Origin: Gracilariopsis chorda | Taxonomy: Eukaryota; Rhodophyta; Florideophyceae; Gracilariales; Gracilariaceae | Assembly (NCBI GenBank): GCA_003194525.1 | Contig: NBIV01000171.1 | Location: 117,905 to 181,904, forward strand | Direction: 5' to 3' | Length of the DNA: 64,000 nt | Shown here: piece by piece, positions 20,368 through 30,646 of the stretch | How the letters are laid out: every line of letters starts with the position of its first letter | How positions within the stretch are numbered: the stretch's first letter is position 1 | Notes under the pieces: generated by a model | The model's database searches: none | Told to the model about the DNA's origin: nothing | The model's input: only the letters and a program-made list of their open reading frames with translations | Translations under genes and position numbers: made by a program

Positions 20368-20894
20368 CTTCAACATTTCCTGATGTTGGGCAAAATCAAT
20401 TGCAGGTTGGAGGAGCGCAAGTGTTTCATCATAATTTTGGAGGAGCGCATGTGCATATTCAGAATTTGCATGCAAACAATGCCGAAGAGTACATCGCTCT
20501 CCAAGACCCAACCACGAATGGTCTGCAGGGAATGATATTTTCACCTCCCTACACCCCAGACCATAATGCCATTGCCGAGCGCATCAATCGCACAATGCAA
20601 GAAGATGCTCGAGCTTTGCTGATTCAGGCACACTGGCAAGAATGCTTATGGCCGTATGCATTGAAATATGATATTTGTATATGCCATAGATTTCTCCACT
20701 CTACCACAGGCCTGGATCTATACCTTTTGGTTGGTGGGAGTAAGCCGTCGTTGAAGTATGCTAAAGCGTTTGGATGCACAGCATATATATTGAAAATGAA
20801 CCCAGACACCAAGTTCGAGTCTCGTGCACTTGAGGGAGTGTACATGCAGACTCTGGAGCATGGTGTTTCCCAGGAACTCGAGGAGGAGTGTTGA
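20368..20894 (+). pseudogene. 3' part of an internally deleted copia (gag-protease-partial integrase type)
   Basis: Frame begins at the LTR junction with the remains of VF.DVGQN.LQVGGAQV, one copy of the HNFGGAHV repeat, then HIQNLHANNAEEYIALQ, PPYTPDHNAIAERINRT and LEGVYMQTLEHGVSQELEEEC. The second integrase Asp is Asn (ANNAEEY) and the Glu remains. Sequence jumps from LEGVY...EHG directly to QELEEEC, omitting RT and RNase H exactly as in the 667-codon ORFs at 27.8 and 38.4 kb. This is an independent insertion of the same deletion derivative, beheaded by the family C LTR. Confidence 0.85.
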
Positions 20895-21704
20895 TGTTAG
20901 GACATGGTGGAGTGCCTGGTAGTCCTGGGACATGATGGTGCAGCACTCGGAAACAAAGTTTCATATAACGGAGGGCTGTTATCGAGAGCTGCTTTGCAAA
21001 AACGCATATGCGTGTGTGTTTCCAAACCCAACGTAAAACGGGCATATGATTGGCTACTGCATATACTCATATGCAATGTAATGGTTGCAAGTGTTATGCA
21101 TCGTATGGGTCATGGCCATGGAACTGGCCACTTGGCATAAGTTGTATGGGCATGGTACTTAGGAATATGTGTGGCTACGTCTTGTTTACAGGTACATGCA
21201 AGTGTTGCATCGGTGCAGTTGTGCAAGTAAGCACGTGCCATGCATGCAACACACCTAGGATATGTACATGGATGCGGTGGCATGTGAATTTGTGCTTTGT
21301 CATAGTCATGATGATGCAAGTAAGTGTTTACACAGTGCTGTCACATGCTGGCACATTGTTAGCATGTCTGGTTCACTTGTATGCGTTGTTGTAATGTGTT
21401 GTAATGTTGTTATGCATGGTTGTACTAAGCTGTAATCAGTGGGTGCAACCCTTATTGTGTTATGTTTGATTGTGATTGGTAGTATTGGGTGTCCCCACTT
21501 AGTGGTGTAGGGTTTTTTGTATCGGTAGTGCGAACTAGAGGTGCTATGTAAGACTCAGAAGTTGCAGTACCAAGTAAACTCGTCCCCAAGCCTGGTAGCC
21601 TTCACTATTTATTTTCTTTCTTTCTTTCCTTTTCATTTCTGCCGAAGCCCAACATCATCTATCAACATCTTTTCATATCATCTCAACATCATTTCATATC
21701 ATCA
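20889..21704 (+). repeat. Copia LTR, family A
   Basis: Starts TGTTGATGTTAGGACATGG, overlapping the final Cys and stop codons of the preceding ORF. It ends ATATCATCA near 21704, with a repeated AACATC(A/T)TTTCATATCAT motif near its end. It is shared: 3' LTR for the fragment on the left and 5' LTR for the decayed copy on the right. Confidence 0.78.
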
Positions 21705-21919
21705 CAATGGTTACACGGTCTCCGCTGGCGCCCTTGCTGTCGAGTGCTGGCAGTAATCCACTCCAGTATTGATATCTTAGTGTGATCTCAGCTGCAATTT
21801 TTTGCTGACCCTCCGATTCAACACTTTCCCTCTCTTGGTAATCGGATTTTGAAAAGCATTGAGTCCCTCACTCTGTTTAGAAGTATATATTCATTTGTGT
21901 TTCAGCTCCTTCTGGAAGT
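21705..21919 (+). other. Copia leader with internal deletion; primer site lost
   Basis: The LTR end is followed directly by TGGTTACACGGTCTCCGCTGG, which in other copies lies about 600 bases further down the leader. The primer-binding site and all structured hairpins are gone, so the copy on the right could not start reverse transcription. Confidence 0.75.
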
Positions 21920-24900
21920 ATGTCTTACTCTGAAGTTGAGTCTGAAACCAACTCTGGTGTGAAAATCCCACGCTTTCATGGTAAGCGTGGTGAGCATTAT
22001 ACGCTACGGCGAAATCGACTTCGTGCCGCATGTCGCATTAAAGGTGTGATGATGTAAACGATAGAACCATGATGTCCCAGGACTACCAGGTACTCGACTA
22101 TGTGCTAACATCAACAAGGTGTGTGGAATGTAGTGGCATGTACCCATGATGAGGCATCTAGTGCCACAATGACTCACGATTCAACCTCTAGTGCTGCTCA
22201 AGGCAGTTTCCGACTCATGGCAAAACGCGAAAAGGCATGTGCAATCATCATCTGTGCACTTGGATATGCCTCACTACGCGTTTTCATGGATGTGGATGAT
22301 GATGCTGGGCGTATGTTGAGAATGCTAGATGCACGTTATGCCTCCAACCGAACAGTTTCTCGTATCGCTGTACAGACCCAACTGTTCCCAATGTCGTATA
22401 ATGGGCAAAATATGTCAGAATTTGTGGACCAGTTTGCATCTTTATTCTCACAATTAGGCCGAATGGGGAAGGATGCTGCCATTCCAGAGTCACATAAGGC
22501 TCCAATGCTACTAGCCTCTATCGACCCCAACTGCTCACTAGAGTCAACTGCTGCGGCACTTGGGACTAAGCAGATCTCGGAATTGACGTGAGACGATGTG
22601 GCAACTACCCTGATTGATGAGTACAATGCTCGTCAACTTGGTTCTGTCAGTGCCACTCGTGTTCGTAACCGTAAAACGGACCGAGGTAAAGGTAACGGCC
22701 GTTCTATTGGACGTAACAAATTGTGAAATGGGGGCGAAAATGATGTTAATATATCAGATTCCAACTCAAACATGGAGTCCAATGGGCGTGCTTATGCTGT
22801 TGCCACAAAAAAAGGTTACCATTGTACTTTCTGCGAACACGATGGCCACACGCAGGACCGATGCCACATAAATGCTGACAATCCGGACAACCGTTTACCC
22901 AAAGTCATCTTGGAACAACTCAAAGCTAGTTCAGATGACAAGTCTAAACACTCTGGCAGGTCATCACGAAGCGGATCCAAGATTGAGATCGCAGGAATGG
23001 GTGTCGAGAAGTCTACAGTGCTCCCATCTGTGTGTAAGAGCATGGATACGTATGCGGACAGTGCCACGTCCCATTTCTTTTGTTCTGGTTCTGCGTTTGT
23101 GCCCAACACATTGGTTGACATATCTCCGAGGCGTATTGAACTTGCTGACAATACCACGGTCACGGCCACACACCAAGGGGATGTTTTACTGCCATTCGTC
23201 GACGCTAACCTCCGATTGACGGATGTACTTCATGTCCCAAATCTTGGGTACATCTTAGTCTCTGTTGGTTGTATGGCCGATAAAGGAATACAGTCACTGT
23301 TCGGCGCAAGTCAGGTTCGCCTTACCCATGGAGAGGGGTTTGAAATTGGATGTGGTCAACGACACACACGCTCTAGGTTGCACACGCCGCCATGTCCCAT
23401 CGAGCACACCGATCTCACACAAGGCTACTATCCGCAAAAGACCAAGACGTCACAAAGCTGTGGCACCGCCGACTTGCCCATATGAGCCCATGAGACCTTC
23501 AAAAGGTACACGAGCAAGTTGATGGAGTGCCAAAGCAGAAACATATGGAGGAGGTATGTCGACCATGCCGACTTGGCAAAGGGCATAAACTTCTGTTTTT
23601 GGGAAAGTTCAAACGATCAAAGGAGATTGGAGACAATGTGCACTCGGACATCATTGGTCCTCCGCTGCCATCCTTTCCAGATCGTTTTCAGTATGCGTCC
23701 GCGTTTATCGATGACCGCTCTCGATATGCCTTCCTTGGCTTCATGTTGTATAGATCTAAAATTGGGGAAGTGTTTTTGGGTATAAGGCAGAAGCTCCAGC
23801 TGCTTGGAGAGGCGCATGTGCTTGTTCAAAATTTGCACTCGGACAATGCAGAGGAGTACATTGCGTTACAAGAAAATGATGGCAATGGTCTGCAGGGAAC
23901 GTTGTTCTCACCTCCTTATACACCGGAACATAACCCAATTGCCGAGCACATCAATCGCACCATGGAAGGAGCTGCTCGAGCTTCGCTGATTCAGGCCAAC
24001 ATGCCAGAATGCCTATGGCCCTATGCACTCAAATATATGTTATTTATATTCGCAACAGAGTTCCATACTCTATCACCGGCGTACTCCATACCTGTTGGTG
24101 ACTGGTACTAAGCCATCATTGAAGCATGCTAGAGTGTTTGGATGCGCAGCATATGTATTGAAAATGAACCCGGACACCACGTTCGAGTCTCGTGCGCTTG
24201 AGGGAGTGTACTTGCAGACTCTGGAGCATGGTGTTTACGAGGTTCTGGTCACTGGGGACTATGATATATCTCGAATTGTGAGGTCCCGGCATGTCACTTT
24301 TGATGAATCTACATTCCCTGGTGCCCGATACCTCGTAAACTATATGGATGACGAAATTGCATCAGACGTTGACTATAGTAGCGCTGGGTATGAGAGCTGT
24401 CGTGACAGTTTGGATGAGTTTTCACGCGATGAATTCGAAGAACTTAGGTCAGACGCAGAAAACGGTGCACAGGATGCACCAGACCAACCCACAGAAACTG
24501 TGAATGAGGTTCAAACTCCAAGCATTGACAATGCTGCGAGCGATACCAATTCTGCGGAGGACGCTAACGAGGATTCTAGTGATATTGATGAGTCCAATGT
24601 TCATCCCGAACCAGAATCTAGATACCCTTGTCGCAGTCGGCGTGCACCACATCGCTGGTGGAATATGGCTGTTGCCGCTCGCTCTCAAGTCAAAGTGACC
24701 ACAAGTGACGATCTAACACTTGAGGAGGCATTATCTTCAACTCCATCGGAAAGGGCACAATGGGAGAGCGCCATTGATGAAGAGCTCACATCACTAAAGG
24801 ACAAAGGTACTTGGGTTCCAGATGACTCACCGCAGTCACAGCCGTTACCTACACATGTCATTCTTAAAAAGAAACGTGATGCAGACGCCTCAGTGGACCG

Positions 24901-26286
24901 ATTCCGAGCTCGAATCGTAGCACGAGGGAACCACCAGACATATGGTCAGGATTACATGGAGACGTATGCACCGGTTGTATCTTTCAACTTGGTTCGAATG
25001 TTCTTGTACCTTATGCTGTGCATGCAAATGTATGTTGCACAGGTTGACATCAAGACTGCATTCCTCAATGGTGACCTAAAGGAAGATGTTTGGGTAATGT
25101 CTCCACGTGGTACACCTGGGCTGAAGTGGCGTTGTTTTAAAATGATAAAGGTTATATATGGACTGAAACAGGCTCACCTTTCGTGGCACAGTAAGTTCAG
25201 TACTGATATTAAAGACTTAATATTTGAACAACGGCCTAGTGCACCATGCGTGTTCAAGCGCAAATTTACCACGAATACCTATGCGTACATCCTTGTATAC
25301 GTAGACCACCTTCTCATCTTCACGCCAAGTGCTGAAGAATGGTCCCGAATCTTGGAGGAGCTCAAGGCACTGTATGACCTGCGTGTTGAGGATCGTGTCA
25401 GACTATACCTAGGTGTTGATTTTACCTGAAAGACGGACTCCAATGGCCAGCTGTTGGGTGTAAAACTTGCACAACCCATGTATATCGAAGGGATACTGCG
25501 CAGGTTTGGACTGCAGAATTCGAAACCAGCACCGAGCCCAATGGTGGAATCTTTCTTTTTTCTGTGCTTGATGTGGAGGAGCATAAATCCGCATGTGATG
25601 TTCAATTGTATCACCAGATGATCGGGTCTCTGCTGTACTTGGCATTGCGTACGCGTTTGGACATACTGGCTCCTGTTATTTTACTGGCGCGCTTCCAGAA
25701 TGCTCCTACTGCATACTTTCATCGAGCAGCCAAACGTGTATTACGATATCTACGTGGTACTGGTGATCATGGTTTACTGTACCGCCAAGGAAGTCCACAG
25801 TTAAATGCTTTTGTAGACTCTGATTTTGCTGACGATACCACAGATCGCAAGTCTTTGTCTGGGTATTTGATTAAACTTGGCTCCAGCTCATGTTTCTATG
25901 GTGCCCGTAAGCAGTCCTCAGTTGCACCGTCTACTGGTGACGCCGAATACTATGCATTGGTAATGGCTGCTCAGGAGATACTCTGGATATCACGTGTGCT
26001 CAGAGAGTGTGGAATAGCAGTTGGTAAGAATGTTCCAATCCTCTCAGACAACCAATGTGCTATTGAGTGTGCTGTTGGTGAACGTTGCCCTTCTGGGCGT
26101 GCTAAGCATATAGACGTCAAGGTACATTTCATTAGGCAACTACTCAAGGACACATTAATAACTGTTAATTATGTTCCGAGTGAAGAAAATGACGCAGACA
26201 TCCTCACCAAGCCACTTAGCCCTGCCGCTGCACGAGTGATATTGGAACGAGCTTCAATTCATCAGGAACTCGAGGAAGAGTGTTGA
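21920..26286 (+). pseudogene. Decayed full-length Ty1/copia gag-pol
   Basis: All domains are present in order. Gag starts at ATG 21920; zinc knuckle CTFCEHDGHTQDRC; protease DTYADSATSHFF (one residue lost from DSGAT); integrase VCRPCRLGK, VHSDIIGP, LHSDNAEEY, IAEHINRT (Glu changed to His context); RT with FLNGDLKEDVW and YVDHLL instead of YVDD; RNase H ending in QELEEEC. Broken by the 70-bp micro-LTR at 22047, TGA stops at 22589, about 22724, 23483 and 25427, and frameshifts near 23500, 24040 and 25560. At least two stops are TGG-to-TGA changes. The oldest copy in the window by appearance. Confidence 0.92.
22047..22116 (-). mobile_element. 70-bp micro-LTR (deleted solo LTR) with 5-bp target duplication
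   Basis: Plus-strand TGATGATGTAAACGATAG joined to AACCATGATGTCCCAGG... and ending CTAACATCAACA. These are both termini of a minus-strand family A LTR with about 740 bp of the middle missing. Flanking AGGTG occurs at 22042-22046 and 22117-22121, and removing the insert plus one repeat restores the gag codons KGVWNV. It therefore proves the LTR ends (TGTTGATG...CATCATCA) and a 5-bp duplication. Confidence 0.9.
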
Positions 26287-26345
26287 TGTTGGCACGTGGT
26301 CGAGTGCCTGATATGATAATGTAAACGATAGTTGGGGTAGGGCGG
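26281..26345 (+). repeat. LTR shards at a nested junction
   Basis: 30 bases of LTR start (TGTTGATGTTGGCACGTGG...CCTG) are followed by about 33 bases of an inverted LTR end (TGATAATGTAAACGATAG...GGCGG), then the complete LTR at 26346. Consistent with a minus-strand LTR inserted in the 3' LTR of the decayed copy and itself cut by a plus-strand LTR. Confidence 0.7.
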
Positions 26346-27174
26346 TGTTGATGTTAGCACATAGTCGAGTGCCTGGTATTCCTGGGACATCATGGTGCAA
26401 CACTTGGAAACAAAGTTGCATATAACGGAGGGCTGTTTTTGGGACCTGCTCTACAAAAGTGCATATGCGTGTGTTCCCAAACCCAACGTGAAATGGGCAT
26501 ATGATTGGCTACTGCAAATACTTATATGCAACGTATTGGTTACAAGTGTTATGCATTCTCTGGGTCCTGGGCACGGAACTGGGCACTTGGCATAAGGTGA
26601 ATGGGCATGGTACTGAAGAATATATGTGGCTACATGTGGTTTACAGGTATATGGAAGTGTGTCATGTGCGCGGTTGTGCAAGCAAGCACGTGCCATGCAC
26701 GCAACACAGCTAGGGTATGTACATGGATGCGGTGGCATGTGTACTTGTGCTTTTTGTCATTGTCATGATGATGCGAGGAAGTTTTTATACAGTGCTGCAG
26801 CATGCTGGCACATTGTTGGCATGTCCGGTTCACTTATTGTGCGTTGTTGGCTGCTTTGTTCACTTGGTGTGCGTTGTTGTAATGTGTTGTTATGTTGTTA
26901 TGCATGGTTGTACTAAGCTCTAATCAGTGGGTGCAACCCTTATTGTGTTATGTTTGATTGTGATTGGTAGTATTGGGTGTCCCCACATAGATGTGTAGGC
27001 TTTTCTTGTAGTGGTAATGCGAACTAGAGGTGCTATATAAGACTCTGAAGTTGCAGTACCAAGTTAACTCGCCCCCAAAGCCTGGCAACCTTCACTCTTT
27101 ATTTTCTTTCTTTCTTTCCTTTTCATTTCTGCCCGAAGCCCAACATCATCTATCAACATCATTTCATTTCAACA
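26346..27174 (+). repeat. Copia 5' LTR, family A
   Basis: 829 bp from TGTTGATGTTAGCACATAG to TTCATTTCAACA, directly before the primer site. Contains CCCAACGTGAAATGGGCATATGATTGGCTAC (split over 26484-26515), a TATATAAG box near 27040, and a pyrimidine tract near the end. 5' LTR of the deleted element at 27825. Confidence 0.85.
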
Positions 27175-27188
27175 GGTTATGGGCCCAG
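27175..27188 (+). promoter_or_regulatory. Primer-binding site
   Basis: GGTTATGGGCCCAG, zero bases after the LTR. Perfect form. Confidence 0.82.
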
Positions 27189-27824
27189 AGCGTCGATATT
27201 TGCAGACGTCGCTCCGTTTTAACTTCTTTTATTGTGCGTGCGCGCGTAAGATCAAGCTAATATCCCGCAAGAGACCAGCAGGGGTTAACTGGTGAAAGCA
27301 TATCGCGCTTGTTAGTAACATCCCTGGGATGTTTCGTAGGGATTGAGCACCCTACTCGTGAAGTGCACGGAGTAGGGCAGGTCGAAGAACATTGCACCTC
27401 GCACCTGGAGAGAGCATCCAGGGTCCAGGGGTTCAACCCTTAGGGTAGCGGAGGTAGTTTCTCCTGTCAGTGCGCCTGTCTTTACGAAGTTTCATCTTTT
27501 ATTTTCTTTTCCGAGTGCGCTTCAGAGCCACTCGTGAGTATACTCCGGGCGTCGAGGACCCGAACACCGCCTGTGATTCGCGTACCAGACGCGTCTGGAC
27601 GACCGTTGAGACTTGTTTACACGGTCTCCGCTGGCATCCGAGCTGTTGAGTGTCGACAAATCTCCACTCCAGTATCTCTTTCTTAGTGTGACATCAGCTA
27701 CAATTCAGCGCCTTTACCGCCATCATTCTCTTTAATACCAGCTGATCGTCGATTCAAGGCATCGAGTCCCTCACTCTGCTACATTTGTTTTATTTACTTT
27801 GGTATTTGAACTCCTTCTGGAACA
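27189..27824 (+). other. Copia 5' leader, structured RNA module
   Basis: Hairpin CCTACTC (27351-27357) / GAGTAGG (27370-27376) around a loop with GTGAAGTGC. Upstream is AACATCCCTGGGATGTT (27318-27334), a perfect short hairpin found only in this subtype. Downstream are CTGG/CCAG, AGGGGTTCAACCCTT and GGAGGTAGTTTCTCC. The first part of the family A leader (about 130 bases with TTCTCTGGTAAGCC) is absent in this subtype. Confidence 0.6.
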
Positions 27825-29828
27825 ATGTCTGACTCCGAAGTTGAGTCCGAAACCACCTTTGGTGTGAAGATCCCTCGCTTCCATGGTAAACGTGGTGAGG
27901 ATTATACGTTATGGCGACATCGTCTACGAGCTGCATGTCGCATCAAAGGAGTCTGGAATGTCGTAATGTCAGGCTCGGAGGGGTCATACAGTGCTACCAC
28001 GACGCAGGCATCGGGCTCAAGCGATCTGCAGACCACTCCTCGTGTACTTGCGAAACGAGAAAAGGCATGCGCAGTCATAATATGCGCACTTGGAGATGCC
28101 CCTCTGCGTGTGGTTATAGACGTCGATGATGACCCTGGGCGTATGCTCCAACTTCTTGATGCGAGGTATGCGTCTAATAGGACAGTGTCACGTATTGCTG
28201 TACAGACCCAGTTATTCAAAATGTCGTATAATGGTCAGAATATGTCGGACTATGTCGACCAGTTTGCGTCCTTATTCTCCCAGCTATACCGAATGGGGAA
28301 GGATGCTGCCATTCCCGAATCCCACAACACGCCAATGGTGTTAGCCTCTATTGATCCGTACTGCTCACTGGACTCAACGGCTGCGGCACTTCGGACAAAG
28401 GACATCTCGGAATTGACATGGGACTATGTGGCCACTACCCTCATAGACGAATACAATGCTCACCAAATTGATTCAACTGTCTCTCCTCGTAGTTGCAAAC
28501 GCATGGAGAGCAGAAGTAAGGGCAGTAGCCGTTCAAGTGGACACACCACATCGTCAAATGTTTACGACATTGATGCAAGTACATCAGATCCCAACTCATA
28601 CGATGACTACAACGGGCGCGCTTATGCTATTGCAGGCAAAAATAGTTATCATTGCCGCTTCTGTGACAGAGATGGTCACACGCAGGACCGATGTCACATG
28701 AATCCTGACAATCCAGACAATCACCTGCCTAAAGCTATCTTGGAGAAACTCAAAACTAGTTCCAATCACAAACCCAAGCACTTCGGAAGGTCCTCACCAA
28801 AGGATTCTAAGATTGAGATCGCTGCAATGTCTGCTGAAAAGTCTGCAGTGGTGCCCCCTGCGTCCACTCTCATAGACACCTACGCAGACAGTGGTGCCAC
28901 ATCCCACTTCTTTAGTTGTGCTTCTGCGTTCGTCCCGAACACATTGATTGACATAGAACTAAGGACGATTAAGGTCGCTGACAACACTACGGTCTCCGCT
29001 ACACAAAAAGGGGATGTAATACTTCCTTTTTCGAAGACTAACCTAAGCTTGACAGATGTACTTCTAGTCCCGGATCTTGGATACAACTTGGTGTCTGTAG
29101 GTCGTACAGCCGATAAAGGCATTCAGTCCCTTTTCTGTACGAATGAGGTTTGCGTTATACACGAAGATGGGTTAGAGATTAGATGTGGGCACGGTGACAT
29201 GTCTTCTCGTTTGTACACGCTGCCAAATCCGATTGAGCGTAACGACTTCGTTTCGCATAGCTATGGTGTTAGTGCAGTGTTTCCTGATGTTGGGCGAAAT
29301 CTCCGGCAGGTTGGAAGAGCGCACGTGTCACCTCATAATGTTGGAGGAGCGCACGTTTCACCTCATAATGTTGGAGGAGCGCATGTGCATATTCAGAATT
29401 TGCATGCAAACAATGCCGAAGAGTACATTGCCCTTCAAGAACCAACCACGAATGGTTTGCAGGGAATGATATTCTCACCTCACTACACCCCATACCATAA
29501 TGTCATTGCCGAGCGCATCAATCGCACAATGGAAGAAGCAGCTCGAGCTTTTCTTATTCAGGCACACTGGCAAGAATGCCTATGGCCATATGCATTGAAA
29601 TATGATATTTGTATATGCAATAGATCTCTCCACTCTACCACAGGTCTGAATCTATACCTTTCGGTGGGTGATGGTAAGCCGTCGTTGAAGTATGCTAAAG
29701 CGTTTGGATGTGCAGCATATATATTGAAAATGAACCCAGACACCAAGTTCGAGTCTCATGCACTTGAGGGAGTGTACTTGCAGACTCTGGGGCATGGTGC
29801 TTCCCAAGAACTAGAGGACGAGTGTTGA
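27825..29828 (+). CDS. Non-autonomous copia ORF: gag, protease and crippled integrase piece
   Basis: 667 residues without stop. Residues 1-260 are gag (MSDSEVES start). Zinc knuckle CRFCDRDGHTQDRC lies near 277-290, and protease DSGATSHFF has its Asp at 355. After LYTLPNPI the frame jumps to the middle of integrase: the HHCC zinc domain and first catalytic Asp are missing, the second Asp is Asn (LHANNAEEY), and Glu (IAERINRT) remains. A 10-residue unit HVSPHNVGGA is repeated. After LEGVYLQTLGHG it jumps to QELEDEC, so RT and RNase H are missing. The final Cys and stop are supplied by the 3' LTR, of which only 29823-29853 remains. Gag and protease could work; transposition would need a helper (inference). 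Confidence 0.88.
   Translation: MSDSEVESETTFGVKIPRFHGKRGEDYTLWRHRLRAACRIKGVWNVVMSGSEGSYSATTTQASGSSDLQTTPRVLAKREKACAVIICALGDAPLRVVIDVDDDPGRMLQLLDARYASNRTVSRIAVQTQLFKMSYNGQNMSDYVDQFASLFSQLYRMGKDAAIPESHNTPMVLASIDPYCSLDSTAAALRTKDISELTWDYVATTLIDEYNAHQIDSTVSPRSCKRMESRSKGSSRSSGHTTSSNVYDIDASTSDPNSYDDYNGRAYAIAGKNSYHCRFCDRDGHTQDRCHMNPDNPDNHLPKAILEKLKTSSNHKPKHFGRSSPKDSKIEIAAMSAEKSAVVPPASTLIDTYADSGATSHFFSCASAFVPNTLIDIELRTIKVADNTTVSATQKGDVILPFSKTNLSLTDVLLVPDLGYNLVSVGRTADKGIQSLFCTNEVCVIHEDGLEIRCGHGDMSSRLYTLPNPIERNDFVSHSYGVSAVFPDVGRNLRQVGRAHVSPHNVGGAHVSPHNVGGAHVHIQNLHANNAEEYIALQEPTTNGLQGMIFSPHYTPYHNVIAERINRTMEEAARAFLIQAHWQECLWPYALKYDICICNRSLHSTTGLNLYLSVGDGKPSLKYAKAFGCAAYILKMNPDTKFESHALEGVYLQTLGHGASQELEDEC
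29311..29386 (+). repeat. 30-bp in-frame tandem repeat
   Basis: Two full units at 29311-29340 and 29341-29370 (TTGGAGGAGCGCACGTTTCA then CCTCATAATG) plus a partial third. They encode the 10-residue repeat. The related locus at 20.4 kb has a single variant unit, so the number changes between copies. The mirror copy is at about 38867-38942. Confidence 0.85.
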
Positions 29829-29853
29829 TGTTAGCACATGGTCGAGTGCCTGG

Positions 29854-30632
29854 TGTTGGCAGTAGTACCTGTGCTGTCACTGAAAATTAAATGTTCCGGG
29901 GAGCATGGGCTGTTTTGGAGGGTACCTCTGCAAAAGCACATGTGCGCGTGTGCGCGAACCCAACGTGAAACTGGCTTCTGATTGGCTACTGCAAGTGTAC
30001 ATATGCAACGTGGTGCGTACAAGTGGTATGGCATAACTGGATCGGTTGGACACACCCACGTGTCCAGCTACTACAGTGGTCACAGTGTACGTTGTGTGCA
30101 GGGGATACTGGTGAAGTGGTTGACAGCTGGTACAAGTGGTACAGCAGTGGTTGGTACAATGGTAAGGTGCGCATGCACTGTCAACAGGTTTACACATGCA
30201 CGGGTATATTGATGACGTGGGTTTTGTGTGCATTGCCACATGATGACATGGCACTAACACCACAGGTTACGTGCCGACTTACTGTGACGTGTTGACTTAC
30301 CGTGATGTGTTGACATGTGCTGGCGTGTGTTAGAGTCGTGGATTTGTGCCTTGTCATGGTCATGTGTATGCACGTAACTATTACGGAACGTTGGTGCGTT
30401 GGTGTGCGTTGATGTAATGAGGTTGTGCTGAGCTGGCTATGTCATGTTAGATAATGATTGGTAGTATTGAGTGTCCCTGCTTAGTGGTTTAGGTTTTACT
30501 TGTAGTTGGTGTTCCCGTGCAATTCGAGTTTAGAGTGGTACATAAGATGTGCCTGAAGGACCTCCAAGTAAATCCAAGCTAGAGCTGGCGAACTTCCCTT
30601 CCATCCCCTCAACTTCCTCTCAACTATCAACA
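29854..30632 (+). repeat. Copia 5' LTR, family B
   Basis: 779 bp, TGTTGGCAGTAGTACC to CAACTATCAACA. Inserted 31 bases into a family A 3' LTR. Shares with family A the blocks CCCAACGTGAAAC...GATTGGCTACTGCA and GATTGGTAGTATTGAGTGTCC...TTAGTGG, although the internal coding regions are distant. The TATA-like box is weak here (GGTACATAAG). Confidence 0.85.
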
Positions 30633-30646
30633 GGTTATGGGCCCAG
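30633..30646 (+). promoter_or_regulatory. Primer-binding site, family B
   Basis: GGTTATGGGCCCAG, identical to families A and C. Confidence 0.82.

Larger units (their letters stand above)
26540..29853 (+). repeat. Inverted segmental duplication, arm 1 (arm 2 at about 38400-41709)
   Basis: The deleted copia with its leader and most of its LTR occurs again in reverse orientation with very few differences. The match ends inside an LTR at each side, within 26505-26540 (family A) and at the family B LTR edge 29853. Confidence 0.82.
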
